Assembly: GCA_024280895.1 (NCBI GenBank)
Contig: JAJRPI010000061.1
Span: 1 to 39,887 of the forward strand
Length of the DNA stretch: 39,887 nt
Source of the DNA: Alphaproteobacteria bacterium
Lineage (GTDB): Bacteria; Pseudomonadota; Alphaproteobacteria; Rhizobiales; JAKIUO01
Reading direction: 5' to 3'
Below the pieces are notes generated by a model. That model saw only the letters and a list, made by a program, of their open reading frames with translations, was not told the origin of the DNA and searched no databases. Below, piece by piece: positions 27,317-35,275 of the stretch. Numbering within the stretch: position 1 is the first letter of the stretch; every line of letters begins with the position of its first letter. Made by a program: the position numbers and the translations under genes.

Positions 27317-27375
27317 ATTCCACATTCTTATAACATAATATATAATGAATATATTATGTTATAAGAATGTGGAAT
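27317..27375. promoter_or_regulatory. Perfect 27-bp inverted repeat at the methyltransferase operon start
   Basis: Bases 27317-27343 and 27349-27375 are exact reverse complements, separated by AATGA. The core is CATAATATAT-5-ATATATTATG. The minus-strand transcript would form a 27-bp stem whose 3' arm includes the GTGGA ribosome site and the first ATG. It could be an operator, a terminator for the upstream pair of genes, or a translation-blocking hairpin. Confidence 0.75.
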
Positions 27376-27389
27376 TGGCAAGTAAAATT

Positions 27390-28094
27390 TTATTTTAAAT
27401 CAATTCGACTCAAACCAAAAATCCCGGAACGCGACATTTTTGGCAGCATGGCGGAACTCGGCATCAATGTAACCGGCAGAGAGGCCTCACCAAACAGCTG
27501 GAACAATTCGGTTTGCTCTGTTAGGTCCCATCTGATGCGCTGGCCGGATTTTTTAAAAAGATATTCATATCCTGGACCCATACGCATAGATAAACGCCAC
27601 CCGGACTTAGCCGCCTCACGTTTTAATTCGGCGGCCATATCTTTGGTTGCCGCTTCAATCATCAGTCGGCCAGCCGCTTCCAGAAACAGAGCATCAAGTG
27701 GCTCAAAGCGATCTTCCAAAAGCTCGATTGTGTGTGTATCCAGTCCCGGGCCGATGGTCATGACGAATGCGAGCAGATGTTCGCAACCCGCAAGTCGTTC
27801 TTCCATAGCCGGAAAGGAAAACCGAATACCACCTGGAAACAACACGCCGCCTCTTTCGAATGCTTCTATTTTTACAACTACATAACTTGCAACTGGCGCG
27901 GATAGTTTGGTTGCGACCTGGACCGCGTTCTCGGCGGCTTGGCGGATCACCGGGCGTACATTGTCCGGGTTCTTATATCTGTGAATTCGCAGAAGGCGTG
28001 GCGCATCAATTGGTGGTGGCTGACATGACCATTGTCGAACCTGAGGGGTAATAAAGCTCACAGCCGGGTTATTGCTCCGTGACAGATGATTCAT
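27390..28094 (-). CDS. MetH-activation-domain-like protein (corrinoid methyl transfer accessory)
   Basis: 234 residues. The C-terminal part RMGPGYEYL, WDLTEQTELFQLFG and LMPSSAMLPKMSRSGIFGL follows the pattern of the B12-dependent methionine synthase reactivation domain, which has a PGY motif, a helix with Q..LF..L, then VTL..S.MM.P..S.SG..G. Free-standing versions occur beside corrinoid methyltransferase genes and are thought to bind cobalamin proteins or S-adenosylmethionine. Its start overlaps the upstream stop by four bases (ATGA). Confidence 0.72.
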   Translation of the reverse strand: MNHLSRSNNPAVSFITPQVRQWSCQPPPIDAPRLLRIHRYKNPDNVRPVIRQAAENAVQVATKLSAPVASYVVVKIEAFERGGVLFPGGIRFSFPAMEERLAGCEHLLAFVMTIGPGLDTHTIELLEDRFEPLDALFLEAAGRLMIEAATKDMAAELKREAAKSGWRLSMRMGPGYEYLFKKSGQRIRWDLTEQTELFQLFGEASLPVTLMPSSAMLPKMSRSGIFGLSRIDLK

Positions 28095-28378
28095 TCGTAT
28101 CCTGCCAAGGCCGCAGCCTTTATTTCATCGTAGCGATCTTCGATTTCTGCGGCGGCAATGTTCGCTGCTGATTCGGCCGCCTCACTCCGGTCTGGTAATT
28201 TGGTTTTCTGCCATTCCATCAGATAAGCATCCGACCCATCCAGACCCCGCCGCATTGCCACCAGATCGATGAGTTCCTGAAACCGCTGGCTGAGTTGGAC
28301 TTTGTGTCTGGCTGCCGAATCACTGGCCTCCACAACCGAGGGGATTTCCTGCCAGCGGAGAATAGTAATTTTGGCCAT
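28091..28378 (-). CDS. Small conserved protein (PF13769 'virulence factor'-like) of C1/corrinoid clusters
   Basis: 95 residues, starting MAKITILRWQEIPSVVEA and rich in alanine, glutamate and charged residues, mostly helical. From memory, short proteins of this type are labelled 'virulence factor' in databases and are seen next to corrinoid methyltransferase and MTHFR genes in alphaproteobacteria. The label has no experimental meaning here. It is translationally coupled to the MetH-activation-like gene. Function unknown; a small structural partner of a methyl-transfer complex is plausible. Confidence 0.65.
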   Translation of the reverse strand: MAKITILRWQEIPSVVEASDSAARHKVQLSQRFQELIDLVAMRRGLDGSDAYLMEWQKTKLPDRSEAAESAANIAAAEIEDRYDEIKAAALAGYE

Positions 28379-28414
28379 GCCGAAACCTCGTTTATCATTA
28401 TGCAGAAAATAGAT

Positions 28415-28439
28415 GATAATATATTTTAAATATATTGTC
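28415..28439. promoter_or_regulatory. AT-rich operator-like palindrome, second copy
   Basis: GATAATATAT (28415-28424) and ATATATTGTC (28430-28439) are inverted repeats (9 of 10 bases) separated by TTTAA. The half-site and 5-base spacing match the core of the 27-bp inverted repeat at 27317-27375. It lies 36 bp upstream of the small coupled gene at 28378 on the minus strand, in the 294-bp divergent gap to the gene at 28673. A G-run motif CGGGGAGTATTCC (28545-28557) is the only other element seen in that gap. Confidence 0.5.
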
Positions 28440-28672
28440 TATCAGGAAAAATCCCTTCCTCATATGCCAATGATCATAATCAGTGACCCATCCGGGGTTC
28501 TTCATCATCCTAGCAGCACGGGATTAAGCCGGGCTGCCGAGGCTCGGGGAGTATTCCTGTAACGCAACCACCCCCTGCGTCAGATGCGAAGGCGTTTCGG
28601 CAACAAGCACGCAAACTCCTGCATAATTCTGGTGGTGGGCAAGCCTGCCCCTATAAAACAGAGGAGGACGCA

Positions 28673-29245
28673 ATGGAATGGGAACGATTTCCGATTCCGG
28701 AATTCGACTACGCAGCACTCGCAACAATGGCTTACCAACCTCCCGAACTGACATCGAAAGCGGAAGCTATGGCTGCGGTATCGACGTCGATGGATACAGG
28801 TGCTTTGAAAGCCGGGGCTTTTGTATGTGAACCGGACACCGCCCTTGTTGAGCGGTTCAACTTTCGGGGCGAATATGCCGCTATTGTATTGTGCGTGGTG
28901 CCGAAATCCGGTGCAAGCGTTCTTGCACGTTCACGAGCATGGTTTAAACAGCGGGTCATTGTTCTAGATGCAAATACAGCTGATGCAAATATTCTTCACG
29001 AGTGGAAAACCTTGCGTCCCTTCAACACCCGTCTAGGCCCTGATGATGGAGTTAGGTTGGATCACACCGTGATCTGGCTTTTAATTGGACGTATCCTCTG
29101 TAATCATACGCGTGCCAATCGTGTGATGGTTGACACTACCTGGAAACTAGGTGGTGACCGCATGGGTTTTCGGATTCTTGCCGCCAATGATACAGAGCAG
29201 CATCAGTTCCATGAAAGCTGTATTGAACTGTCATGGCCTTCATGA
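28673..29245 (+). CDS. Hypothetical protein, 190 aa
   Basis: It starts MEWERFPIPEFDYAALATMAY and has a strong ribosome site (GAGGAGG) 8 bases upstream, which makes translation convincing. The protein is soluble with no signal peptide or membrane helix, mixed alpha/beta, and has scattered cysteines (FVCEP, VLCVV, RILCNH, ESCIE). I do not recognise a family. It is divergent from the coupled MetH-activation-like pair and sits just upstream of the MTHFR-aioBA operon in the same orientation, so it probably belongs to the methyl or arsenic pathway. Confidence 0.7.
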   Translation: MEWERFPIPEFDYAALATMAYQPPELTSKAEAMAAVSTSMDTGALKAGAFVCEPDTALVERFNFRGEYAAIVLCVVPKSGASVLARSRAWFKQRVIVLDANTADANILHEWKTLRPFNTRLGPDDGVRLDHTVIWLLIGRILCNHTRANRVMVDTTWKLGGDRMGFRILAANDTEQHQFHESCIELSWPS

Positions 29246-29390
29246 GTTCTGGAAGCGTACCGATTGGGCAGGGATTCTCACGCGTGTATTCGGGGGTATT
29301 CCCTGTGTGCATGGTTGACATAGCACCATGATGTTAGCGTCGTAAAATAGAGCGAACTGCTGCGGTCTAACAAAATTGGGAATAACGCAA

Positions 29391-30326
29391 ATGAATGTTG
29401 AGCAAAATACGGCCCTGCGCGTCGATACCGAAACAGTGTCAATAATGGGTTTCATGCGTGATTTTACTGTCGAAACCACACCGGTATCTGCTGACAAAAT
29501 TTCAGACTTTCGAACAATCATCAGGCCCGGAACCGTTGTCTATATTACTTGCCTGCCTGGATCTAACTACCACGATACAATTGCTACAGCAAAACGATTG
29601 CGCGATGAGGGTTTTGAGCCTGTGCCACATATTGTGGCGCGCTCGATCCGGAGCAAGGCCGAATTTGAAGATTGTCTTGACCGTGCTGCCAGTGAGGCCG
29701 GTGTCAATCGTGTGTTGACGATTGCCGGTGCGCTGGATAAACCGGTCGGGCCTTATTCGGATTCAATGCAACTCCTTGAAACCGGTATGTTTGATCGCTT
29801 TGGCATAAAGACCATTGGTGTTGCCGGACATCCAGAGGGGTGCCCCGAGATGAGCGACGAGATGATCCTTGATGCTTTGCGCTGGAAGAATGGATTTGCC
29901 GAGCGCACGGATGCCAGCTTGCATCTGGTGACCCAATTCTGCTTCGAGGCCGAACCTATTGTCGCCTGGGACAAAATGCTGAATGGCGAGGGTAACAGGT
30001 TGCCGATCCGGGTGGGTGTGCCGGGAATAGCAAAACTTTCAATTTTACTCAAATATGCCGTGGCCTGTGGTGTAGGAAATTCAATTCGATTTCTAAAAAA
30101 ACGCGCCTCCGACTTGAAATTTATGTTGAGCGCACAAGCCCCCGATAGATTGGTGCGTGACCTGGCAGCCTATGCTGACAGCGATCCTGATTGCGGGATT
30201 GAGGGGGTGCATATGTATCCACTTGGCGGGCTGAAGAAGACGGCCGTATGGTCGTATGGTGTCTGTGAAGGAGGCATTGCGTTGAAACAAGGCGGCGGGT
30301 TTGATGTACTGCCAGAGATGAATTAG
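29391..30326 (+). CDS. Methylenetetrahydrofolate reductase-like protein (MetF family)
   Basis: About 311 residues of the MTHFR TIM barrel: TVVYITCLPGSNYHDTIATA, PVPHIVARSI, GIKTIGVAGHPEGCP and LVTQFCFEAEP. The HPEGCP segment and TQFCFEA strand are typical MTHFR landmarks. I start at ATG 29391 with GGGA 10 bases upstream; a TTG at 29376 is less likely. Run in the oxidative direction it would convert methyl-THF from the corrinoid pathway to methylene-THF for assimilation or oxidation to CO2. It is only 24 bp upstream of aioB, so it shares an operon with arsenite oxidase. Confidence 0.85.
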   Translation: MNVEQNTALRVDTETVSIMGFMRDFTVETTPVSADKISDFRTIIRPGTVVYITCLPGSNYHDTIATAKRLRDEGFEPVPHIVARSIRSKAEFEDCLDRAASEAGVNRVLTIAGALDKPVGPYSDSMQLLETGMFDRFGIKTIGVAGHPEGCPEMSDEMILDALRWKNGFAERTDASLHLVTQFCFEAEPIVAWDKMLNGEGNRLPIRVGVPGIAKLSILLKYAVACGVGNSIRFLKKRASDLKFMLSAQAPDRLVRDLAAYADSDPDCGIEGVHMYPLGGLKKTAVWSYGVCEGGIALKQGGGFDVLPEMN

Positions 30327-30350
30327 TTCAGTAAAAGGTGGGAGAATCTA

Positions 30351-30872
30351 ATGAAGGATAACAATAACGGTGATGACAAGACTGGTTTCAGCCGCAGGCA
30401 AATGTTGTCTTTCAGTCTGGCTGCCGGTGTGGCGGCTGGAACTGGTGTAGCCAGTGAGGCAAACAGCGAGCCTTCCCCATCAGATACTAAGGTTCCTGAG
30501 TTGGAAATTGGCAAACTTGATGAGATCAAGCCGGGTGCGGTGGTTGAATTTGACTATCCTGATGACGATTCACCGGCAATTTTGCTCAGGCTTAATGGTC
30601 CGGCCGAAGGTGGTGTCGGACCTGATCAGAGTATCGTTGCTTTTTCGAGACTGTGTACACACAAAGGCTGCCCGCTGGACTGGAACGCTGAGCAGAAAAT
30701 GCTGATCTGCCCCTGCCACTGGTCAAGTTTTGACCCGGCTTTGAAAGGCCGGATGATTATTGGTCAGGCCAGCCAGGGCTTGCCGCAGATTACGTTGCGA
30801 ATTTCAGAAGGAAACATTCGCGCAGTCGGTGTCGAAGGCTTGATTTATGGCCGCTACACCAACATCCTTTAA
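30351..30872 (+). CDS. aioB: Arsenite oxidase small (Rieske) subunit AioB, divergent type
   Basis: 173 residues with a twin-arginine signal (SRRQMLSFSLAAG) and a Rieske [2Fe-2S] domain: C102-T-H104-KGC107 and C120-P-C122-H123. Ligands are C102, H104, C120 and H123. C107 and C122 are the pair that forms the disulfide in bc1-type Rieske proteins. The dead aioB at 4.4 kb has F and G at these places. It passes electrons from the molybdenum subunit in the periplasm and carries the folded complex through Tat. GGGAG lies before the ATG. Confidence 0.9.
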   Translation: MKDNNNGDDKTGFSRRQMLSFSLAAGVAAGTGVASEANSEPSPSDTKVPELEIGKLDEIKPGAVVEFDYPDDDSPAILLRLNGPAEGGVGPDQSIVAFSRLCTHKGCPLDWNAEQKMLICPCHWSSFDPALKGRMIIGQASQGLPQITLRISEGNIRAVGVEGLIYGRYTNIL

Positions 30873-30885
30873 CCAGGACTGACTA

Positions 30886-33375
30886 ATGACCAGCAGGCCG
30901 CTGCCCCCTCGTAATGCAAAACGTTTTCATACTGCTTGCCAGTTTTGCATCGTCGGTTGCGGTTACCGTGTTTTTAAATGGCCCGAAGGTAGCGAAGGTG
31001 GACCTGCACCAGGCGACAATGCACTGAACCTTGATTTCCGCCAGCAGCAACCGGCGCTTGGAACCTGGATTGCACCGGCCATGCAAACAGTTGTTACCGA
31101 TCGCGACGGCACCCGTCAAAATATTGTCATTATCCCCGACAAATCCTGTCAGGTAAATTCAGGGCTGGAATCGGTTCGTGGTGGTAGTCTGGCGTCAACT
31201 CTTTACCGTCCGGACGGTCCGACGCGAATGCGGCTGTCAACACCGGGAATCAAAAACGGCGCAACCCTGGAGTTGGCTGCGTGGAATGATGCCACCGATC
31301 TGGCCGCGCGCGTCATCAAGGCTGTTATCGACCGGTGGGGGGCAGATGCTGTCGGCATGAAATTCTTTGACCATGGCGGTGGTGGTGGTGGATTTGAAAA
31401 TAACTGGGCGGTAGGCCGTTTCTTTTTTGAGGCCGTAAAGACAACTTCCTGCTCAATCCACAATCGACCGGCGTATAATTCGGAAGTGCATGCAGCAGGC
31501 GATGCAGGCATTGCGCCACTGACCAATGCCTACATTGATGCACAGTTGGCTGACACGATCCTGGTTGTCGGGGCCAATCCATACGAAACGCAAACCAATT
31601 ATTTTCTCAATCACATGGTCAAAAACCTCAATGGCGAGACCATGTCACTGAAGAAAAGTATCTTCAGTGATGAAGAAATAGCACCAGGTCGCATGATTAT
31701 AATTGATCCCCGGCGCACTATGAGCGTGGCTGCGGCAGAGGCAGCAGCAGGTGCACAAAATGTGCTGCATCTTCAAATTGAGCCGGGAACAGATATTTGG
31801 GTCCTGAATGCGATTGCACGCATCATCATTGACCGTCGCTGGCATGATGTCGGTTTCATTACCGGCTTTACTGAGACGCAGACCTTTAATGCCTACCAGC
31901 GGTCCAGTCTGATGCGTGACCGTCCAGCAGACGAGGTCATCAATGAGGCAGCCGGCAAGGCCGGTGTTCCAGCTGAGTTGTTAAAAAAGGCAGCTGACTG
32001 GATCGCTCGACCCAAAGCGGGCCGGGCGCGGCGGCGAACCCTGCTGCATTACGAAAAGGGGTTGATCTGGGGGCTGAAGAATTACGAGAATGTCGCCGCG
32101 ATTGTTGATCTGGGCCTTTTGACCGGTAATATCGGCAAGCCGGGGACCGGCATCAGTCGCCTGGGGGGACATCAGGAAGGATACGTTCGCCCGCCATCGC
32201 GGGGAGGGAGACCCGCACGCAATATTGATGAAAAGCTGCGTCGGGGCGAAATCAAGTTATTCTGGGTTGGTGGCTGCAACCCGGTTTTAACCACACTCGA
32301 TGCTGCCACAATTGGTCGTACTCTGGAAGAGCGTGGCCAACTGGTAACCGAGGCATTAACGACCAGCATTGACCTGCCCGTTGAGCAGCGCGTAATTGCC
32401 ATTGTCGAAACCCTGAAGGCGGGTGGTGTCTTTACGATTGCTCAGGATATTTATCCAACGAAAACCACAGAACGGGCTCATCTGGTATTGCCCGCAGCGG
32501 GTTGGGGAGAAGCAAACCTCACATCAATCAACGGTGAAAGACGTCTTCGCCTGCATCAGAAATTTATGGACCCTCCCGGAGAGGCGCTTCCGGACTGGCA
32601 GATCATTGCCCATGTGGCACAGCGTCTGAACGCCCTGTACACAGCCGACCGGAACCCAGAGATGGCCAACCGGTTTCTGGATTTTGACTGGCGCGACGAA
32701 GAAGCCGTTTTTATTGATGCCCGCTACAGTTTTAAAGGCGGTCCCGATGATGCGATGGAAGGCTATGCCGGGATTGATTATGATCTGTTACGAAAACTTG
32801 GAACAAACGGCATTCAGACCCCGGTGCGTCTTGTGCGCGGAACACCGGTGGGAACCGAACGGCTGTATGAAGACAAACGCTTTTCCACCAAATCCGGCAA
32901 GGCCAAATTTATACCGGCACCGCCGCCGTGGCCGGGCTATGCAGCCCCGGTTATGCGTCAGCGTAAAAAATATGCGTTCTGGATAAATAACGGGCGTTCA
33001 AACCATCTGTGGCAGACAGTTTATCATCATCGTTACCTGAAGTTCTATCGCGAAAGGGTGCCAATACCTTATGTGGAAATGCATCCCGCTGATGCCGCCA
33101 AACTCAATATTGAACCGGGCGATATTGTCGAAATCATCAATGATCGCGGTTCAGTGCAGGCAATGGCCTACCCCACCGGAGCGGTGAAGCCCGACCATTG
33201 TTTCCTGGTTTTCGGTCAACCGCGCGGGCCAGCGGGAAATCTGGTTTCAGACCATGTTGATCCTGATACCACCATCCCCTGGTACAAGGGTGTGTGGGCG
33301 GATATCCGCCGTATCGGGCCGATGCCGGAACTTACCCGCACAGTGACGTTTAAACCTCAGAATATAGCACAATGA
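30886..33375 (+). CDS. aioA: Arsenite oxidase large (molybdopterin) subunit AioA, divergent type
   Basis: 829 residues, full length for AioA. The N-terminal CQFCIVGCGY gives the [3Fe-4S] ligands C18, C21, C25 with no fourth cysteine. The four residues that line the arsenite site in Alcaligenes faecalis AioA are conserved: H192 and E200 in IHNRPAYNSE, R425 and H429 in RLGGHQEGY. It has no own signal and is exported with AioB. It oxidises As(III) to As(V) in the periplasm. It is much diverged from the broken copy at 1.7-4.3 kb, so it is a different lineage and not a recent duplicate. It starts 13 bp after aioB. Confidence 0.9.
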   Translation: MTSRPLPPRNAKRFHTACQFCIVGCGYRVFKWPEGSEGGPAPGDNALNLDFRQQQPALGTWIAPAMQTVVTDRDGTRQNIVIIPDKSCQVNSGLESVRGGSLASTLYRPDGPTRMRLSTPGIKNGATLELAAWNDATDLAARVIKAVIDRWGADAVGMKFFDHGGGGGGFENNWAVGRFFFEAVKTTSCSIHNRPAYNSEVHAAGDAGIAPLTNAYIDAQLADTILVVGANPYETQTNYFLNHMVKNLNGETMSLKKSIFSDEEIAPGRMIIIDPRRTMSVAAAEAAAGAQNVLHLQIEPGTDIWVLNAIARIIIDRRWHDVGFITGFTETQTFNAYQRSSLMRDRPADEVINEAAGKAGVPAELLKKAADWIARPKAGRARRRTLLHYEKGLIWGLKNYENVAAIVDLGLLTGNIGKPGTGISRLGGHQEGYVRPPSRGGRPARNIDEKLRRGEIKLFWVGGCNPVLTTLDAATIGRTLEERGQLVTEALTTSIDLPVEQRVIAIVETLKAGGVFTIAQDIYPTKTTERAHLVLPAAGWGEANLTSINGERRLRLHQKFMDPPGEALPDWQIIAHVAQRLNALYTADRNPEMANRFLDFDWRDEEAVFIDARYSFKGGPDDAMEGYAGIDYDLLRKLGTNGIQTPVRLVRGTPVGTERLYEDKRFSTKSGKAKFIPAPPPWPGYAAPVMRQRKKYAFWINNGRSNHLWQTVYHHRYLKFYRERVPIPYVEMHPADAAKLNIEPGDIVEIINDRGSVQAMAYPTGAVKPDHCFLVFGQPRGPAGNLVSDHVDPDTTIPWYKGVWADIRRIGPMPELTRTVTFKPQNIAQ

Positions 33376-34319
33376 GACGGCTTTTCTTCTTCCTCCTGAC
33401 CCTTGCAATCTTGTTGCCGATAACATCCGCCATGTCACAGGTCCTTAAACCGGGACAGGAGTTGACAGGTGCCAACCTGTCGGGAAAAAATATGGATGGT
33501 GTTCGCCTGCAGGGTGCAAATTTCAGTGGTGCCAATCTGTCCGGAGTAAGCCTGAAGGGTGCTGATTTACGCGAGACCTATTTCAGGGGCACAAATCTAA
33601 ATGGTGCGGATCTGAGCGGTGCCAATCTGGGTGGTGCAGATTTCAGCCTTGCCAAACTTGATGGCGCCATATTGAAAGGTGCGATGCTCGCCCGTACCCG
33701 TGTTGTCGGCGCTTCACTCATCGGGGCAAACCTTGAAGGTGCTTTTTTTGGCGGTGCCGACTTCACGCGGGCCAACCTCATGAATGCCAATCTGCGCCGT
33801 GCCATGCTGCGCGATGTACGTCTTGACCAAAGTCGGCTTGTGGGTGCCGATTTGACCGGTGCGGTTCTTGGTGCACGGGGACCAGGTCAGGATGCGCCAC
33901 GGGCTGCATCGATGCGCGGTGCTGATCTTGCCGGTGTGGTTGCGGTTGACGCTGATTTTAACAGCGTTGATCTTAGCCAGGCCAGTCTCGCAGGTGGTAA
34001 ATTCATGAATGCCAATTTCACCAATGCCAACCTTGACTGGACTGGTGCACGCGGTGCTGATTTTACCGGCGCCAACCTGTCGCATGCCAGGCTAAGGGCG
34101 GCCGACATGAACAACAGTATTCTGACCGGAGCGGTACTCGACCTTGTCCGTGCCGCGGGCATTTGGCTTGAAGGCAGCGACCTTGCCGGTGCCACGCTGA
34201 CGGGCGCTGACATGACGTTGGCCCGCCTGACCGGGGCCAATTTCAAAGGTGCAGATTTTGATGGTGTACGTTTCGATGGCGCAACCGATGCGCCTGTAAA
34301 ACCGGGAGAAAACCAGTGA
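33372..34319 (+). CDS. Exported pentapeptide-repeat protein
   Basis: 315 residues. A signal peptide (MRRLFFFLLTLAILLPITSAMSQ) is followed by nearly 50 pentapeptide units of the A(D/N)LxG type, such as GANLSGVSLKGADLRE, which fold as a right-handed beta-helix. The start overlaps the aioA stop (ATGA) and the stop overlaps the aquaporin start (GTGA), so it is translationally coupled between them. It probably resides in the periplasm. Its role is unknown; the position suggests a scaffold or surface partner of arsenite oxidase (inference). Confidence 0.87.
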   Translation: MRRLFFFLLTLAILLPITSAMSQVLKPGQELTGANLSGKNMDGVRLQGANFSGANLSGVSLKGADLRETYFRGTNLNGADLSGANLGGADFSLAKLDGAILKGAMLARTRVVGASLIGANLEGAFFGGADFTRANLMNANLRRAMLRDVRLDQSRLVGADLTGAVLGARGPGQDAPRAASMRGADLAGVVAVDADFNSVDLSQASLAGGKFMNANFTNANLDWTGARGADFTGANLSHARLRAADMNNSILTGAVLDLVRAAGIWLEGSDLAGATLTGADMTLARLTGANFKGADFDGVRFDGATDAPVKPGENQ

Positions 34320-35182
34320 GCGCTGTGGATAAGACTAACCTTACCGTTGAAGAAACTGAAGACACAACTGCTGAACCCGGTTTGATCAGCGCAGCTGCAG
34401 GAGAAGTCGTCGGCACTTTCATTCTGGTTTTTTTTGGTGTGGGTTCGGTACAGGCCGCCGTGGCAACCGGTGCTCAGGCTGGGTTGTGGCAGGTGGCGGT
34501 TGTCTGGGCAATTGGCGTCAGTCTGGCAATCTACTGCACCGCAGCTTATTCCGGTGCCCACATTAATCCGGCGATTACCCTGGTGGCAGCGGTCTATGAC
34601 CGCATGCCGATCCCAAGAGTTCTGGTCTACTGGATTTCGCAGTTTGTCGGCGCTGTTCTGGCCGCCTTGGTTCTGCACGCAATGTTCGCAGAAGCAATTG
34701 TCGAATTCGAACGCCAGAACGGTCTGCTGCGCGGCGGGCCGGGCAGTGAACTTTCGGCTATGGTATTTGGTGAATATTTTCCAAATCCGGCAGTGTTCGG
34801 TACCGATGAAACTGCTTGGCGAATTATTGGTTTGCGCGGTGCCTTTACAGCCGAAATGGTTGGTACGGCCATGCTTGCCTATATGGTTGGCGCCCTGACC
34901 AGCGAGCGCAACATGGCGCGCCCACCGGCTGGCATGACGGCAATTATGATTGGCTTGACCGTTGCGGCAATAATATCGGTGATTGCCCCGCTGACCCAGG
35001 CCGGTCTAAATCCGGCACGCGATCTGGGCCCCCGGGTTGTGGCGTTTTTCCTTGGGTGGGATGAAATAGCCATCCCCGGGCCACGTGGCGGTTGGCTGAC
35101 GGTTTACGTCCTGGCACCGTGTGTCGGCGCCTTGATTGGCGGTGGCATCCAGCGTCTGATTTCCCATTTTAATCATCGATAG
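34316..35182 (+). CDS. Aquaglyceroporin (MIP family, GlpF/AqpS-like)
   Basis: 288 residues, six membrane helices and two half-helices with NPA motifs: SGAHINPAIT and GLNPARDLGPR. The aspartate after the second NPAR is the mark of glycerol-type channels that also pass As(OH)3 and methylated trivalent arsenicals, as AqpS and GlpF do. It starts with GTG at 34316, overlapping the pentapeptide gene stop. An N-terminal extension of about 25 acidic residues is unusual. It is the last gene of the MTHFR-aioBA operon and may admit the arsenical or let the product out. Confidence 0.9.
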   Translation: MSAVDKTNLTVEETEDTTAEPGLISAAAGEVVGTFILVFFGVGSVQAAVATGAQAGLWQVAVVWAIGVSLAIYCTAAYSGAHINPAITLVAAVYDRMPIPRVLVYWISQFVGAVLAALVLHAMFAEAIVEFERQNGLLRGGPGSELSAMVFGEYFPNPAVFGTDETAWRIIGLRGAFTAEMVGTAMLAYMVGALTSERNMARPPAGMTAIMIGLTVAAIISVIAPLTQAGLNPARDLGPRVVAFFLGWDEIAIPGPRGGWLTVYVLAPCVGALIGGGIQRLISHFNHR

Positions 35183-35275
35183 TGCGGATTGTTTGAGATA
35201 GCAGTCCCGAATTTTGTGGTGCACTTGTTGAAAACGGAACTTCTCCAAATATGGAAGATAACAAATTGACTGGTT

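Noticed and set aside
29315-29350. TTGACA box upstream of the MTHFR gene as a promoter
   Set aside because: No acceptable -10 hexamer at 16-18 bases; not supported enough to list.
33450-34300. Possible CRISPR-like or tandem DNA repeat
   Set aside because: The periodicity is 15 bp and reflects pentapeptide coding repeats, not repeats with unique spacers.
33887-34678. 263-codon minus-strand frame
   Set aside because: Shadow of the pentapeptide repeats and aquaporin; its repetitive KSAP-type sequence only mirrors the repeats on the other strand.
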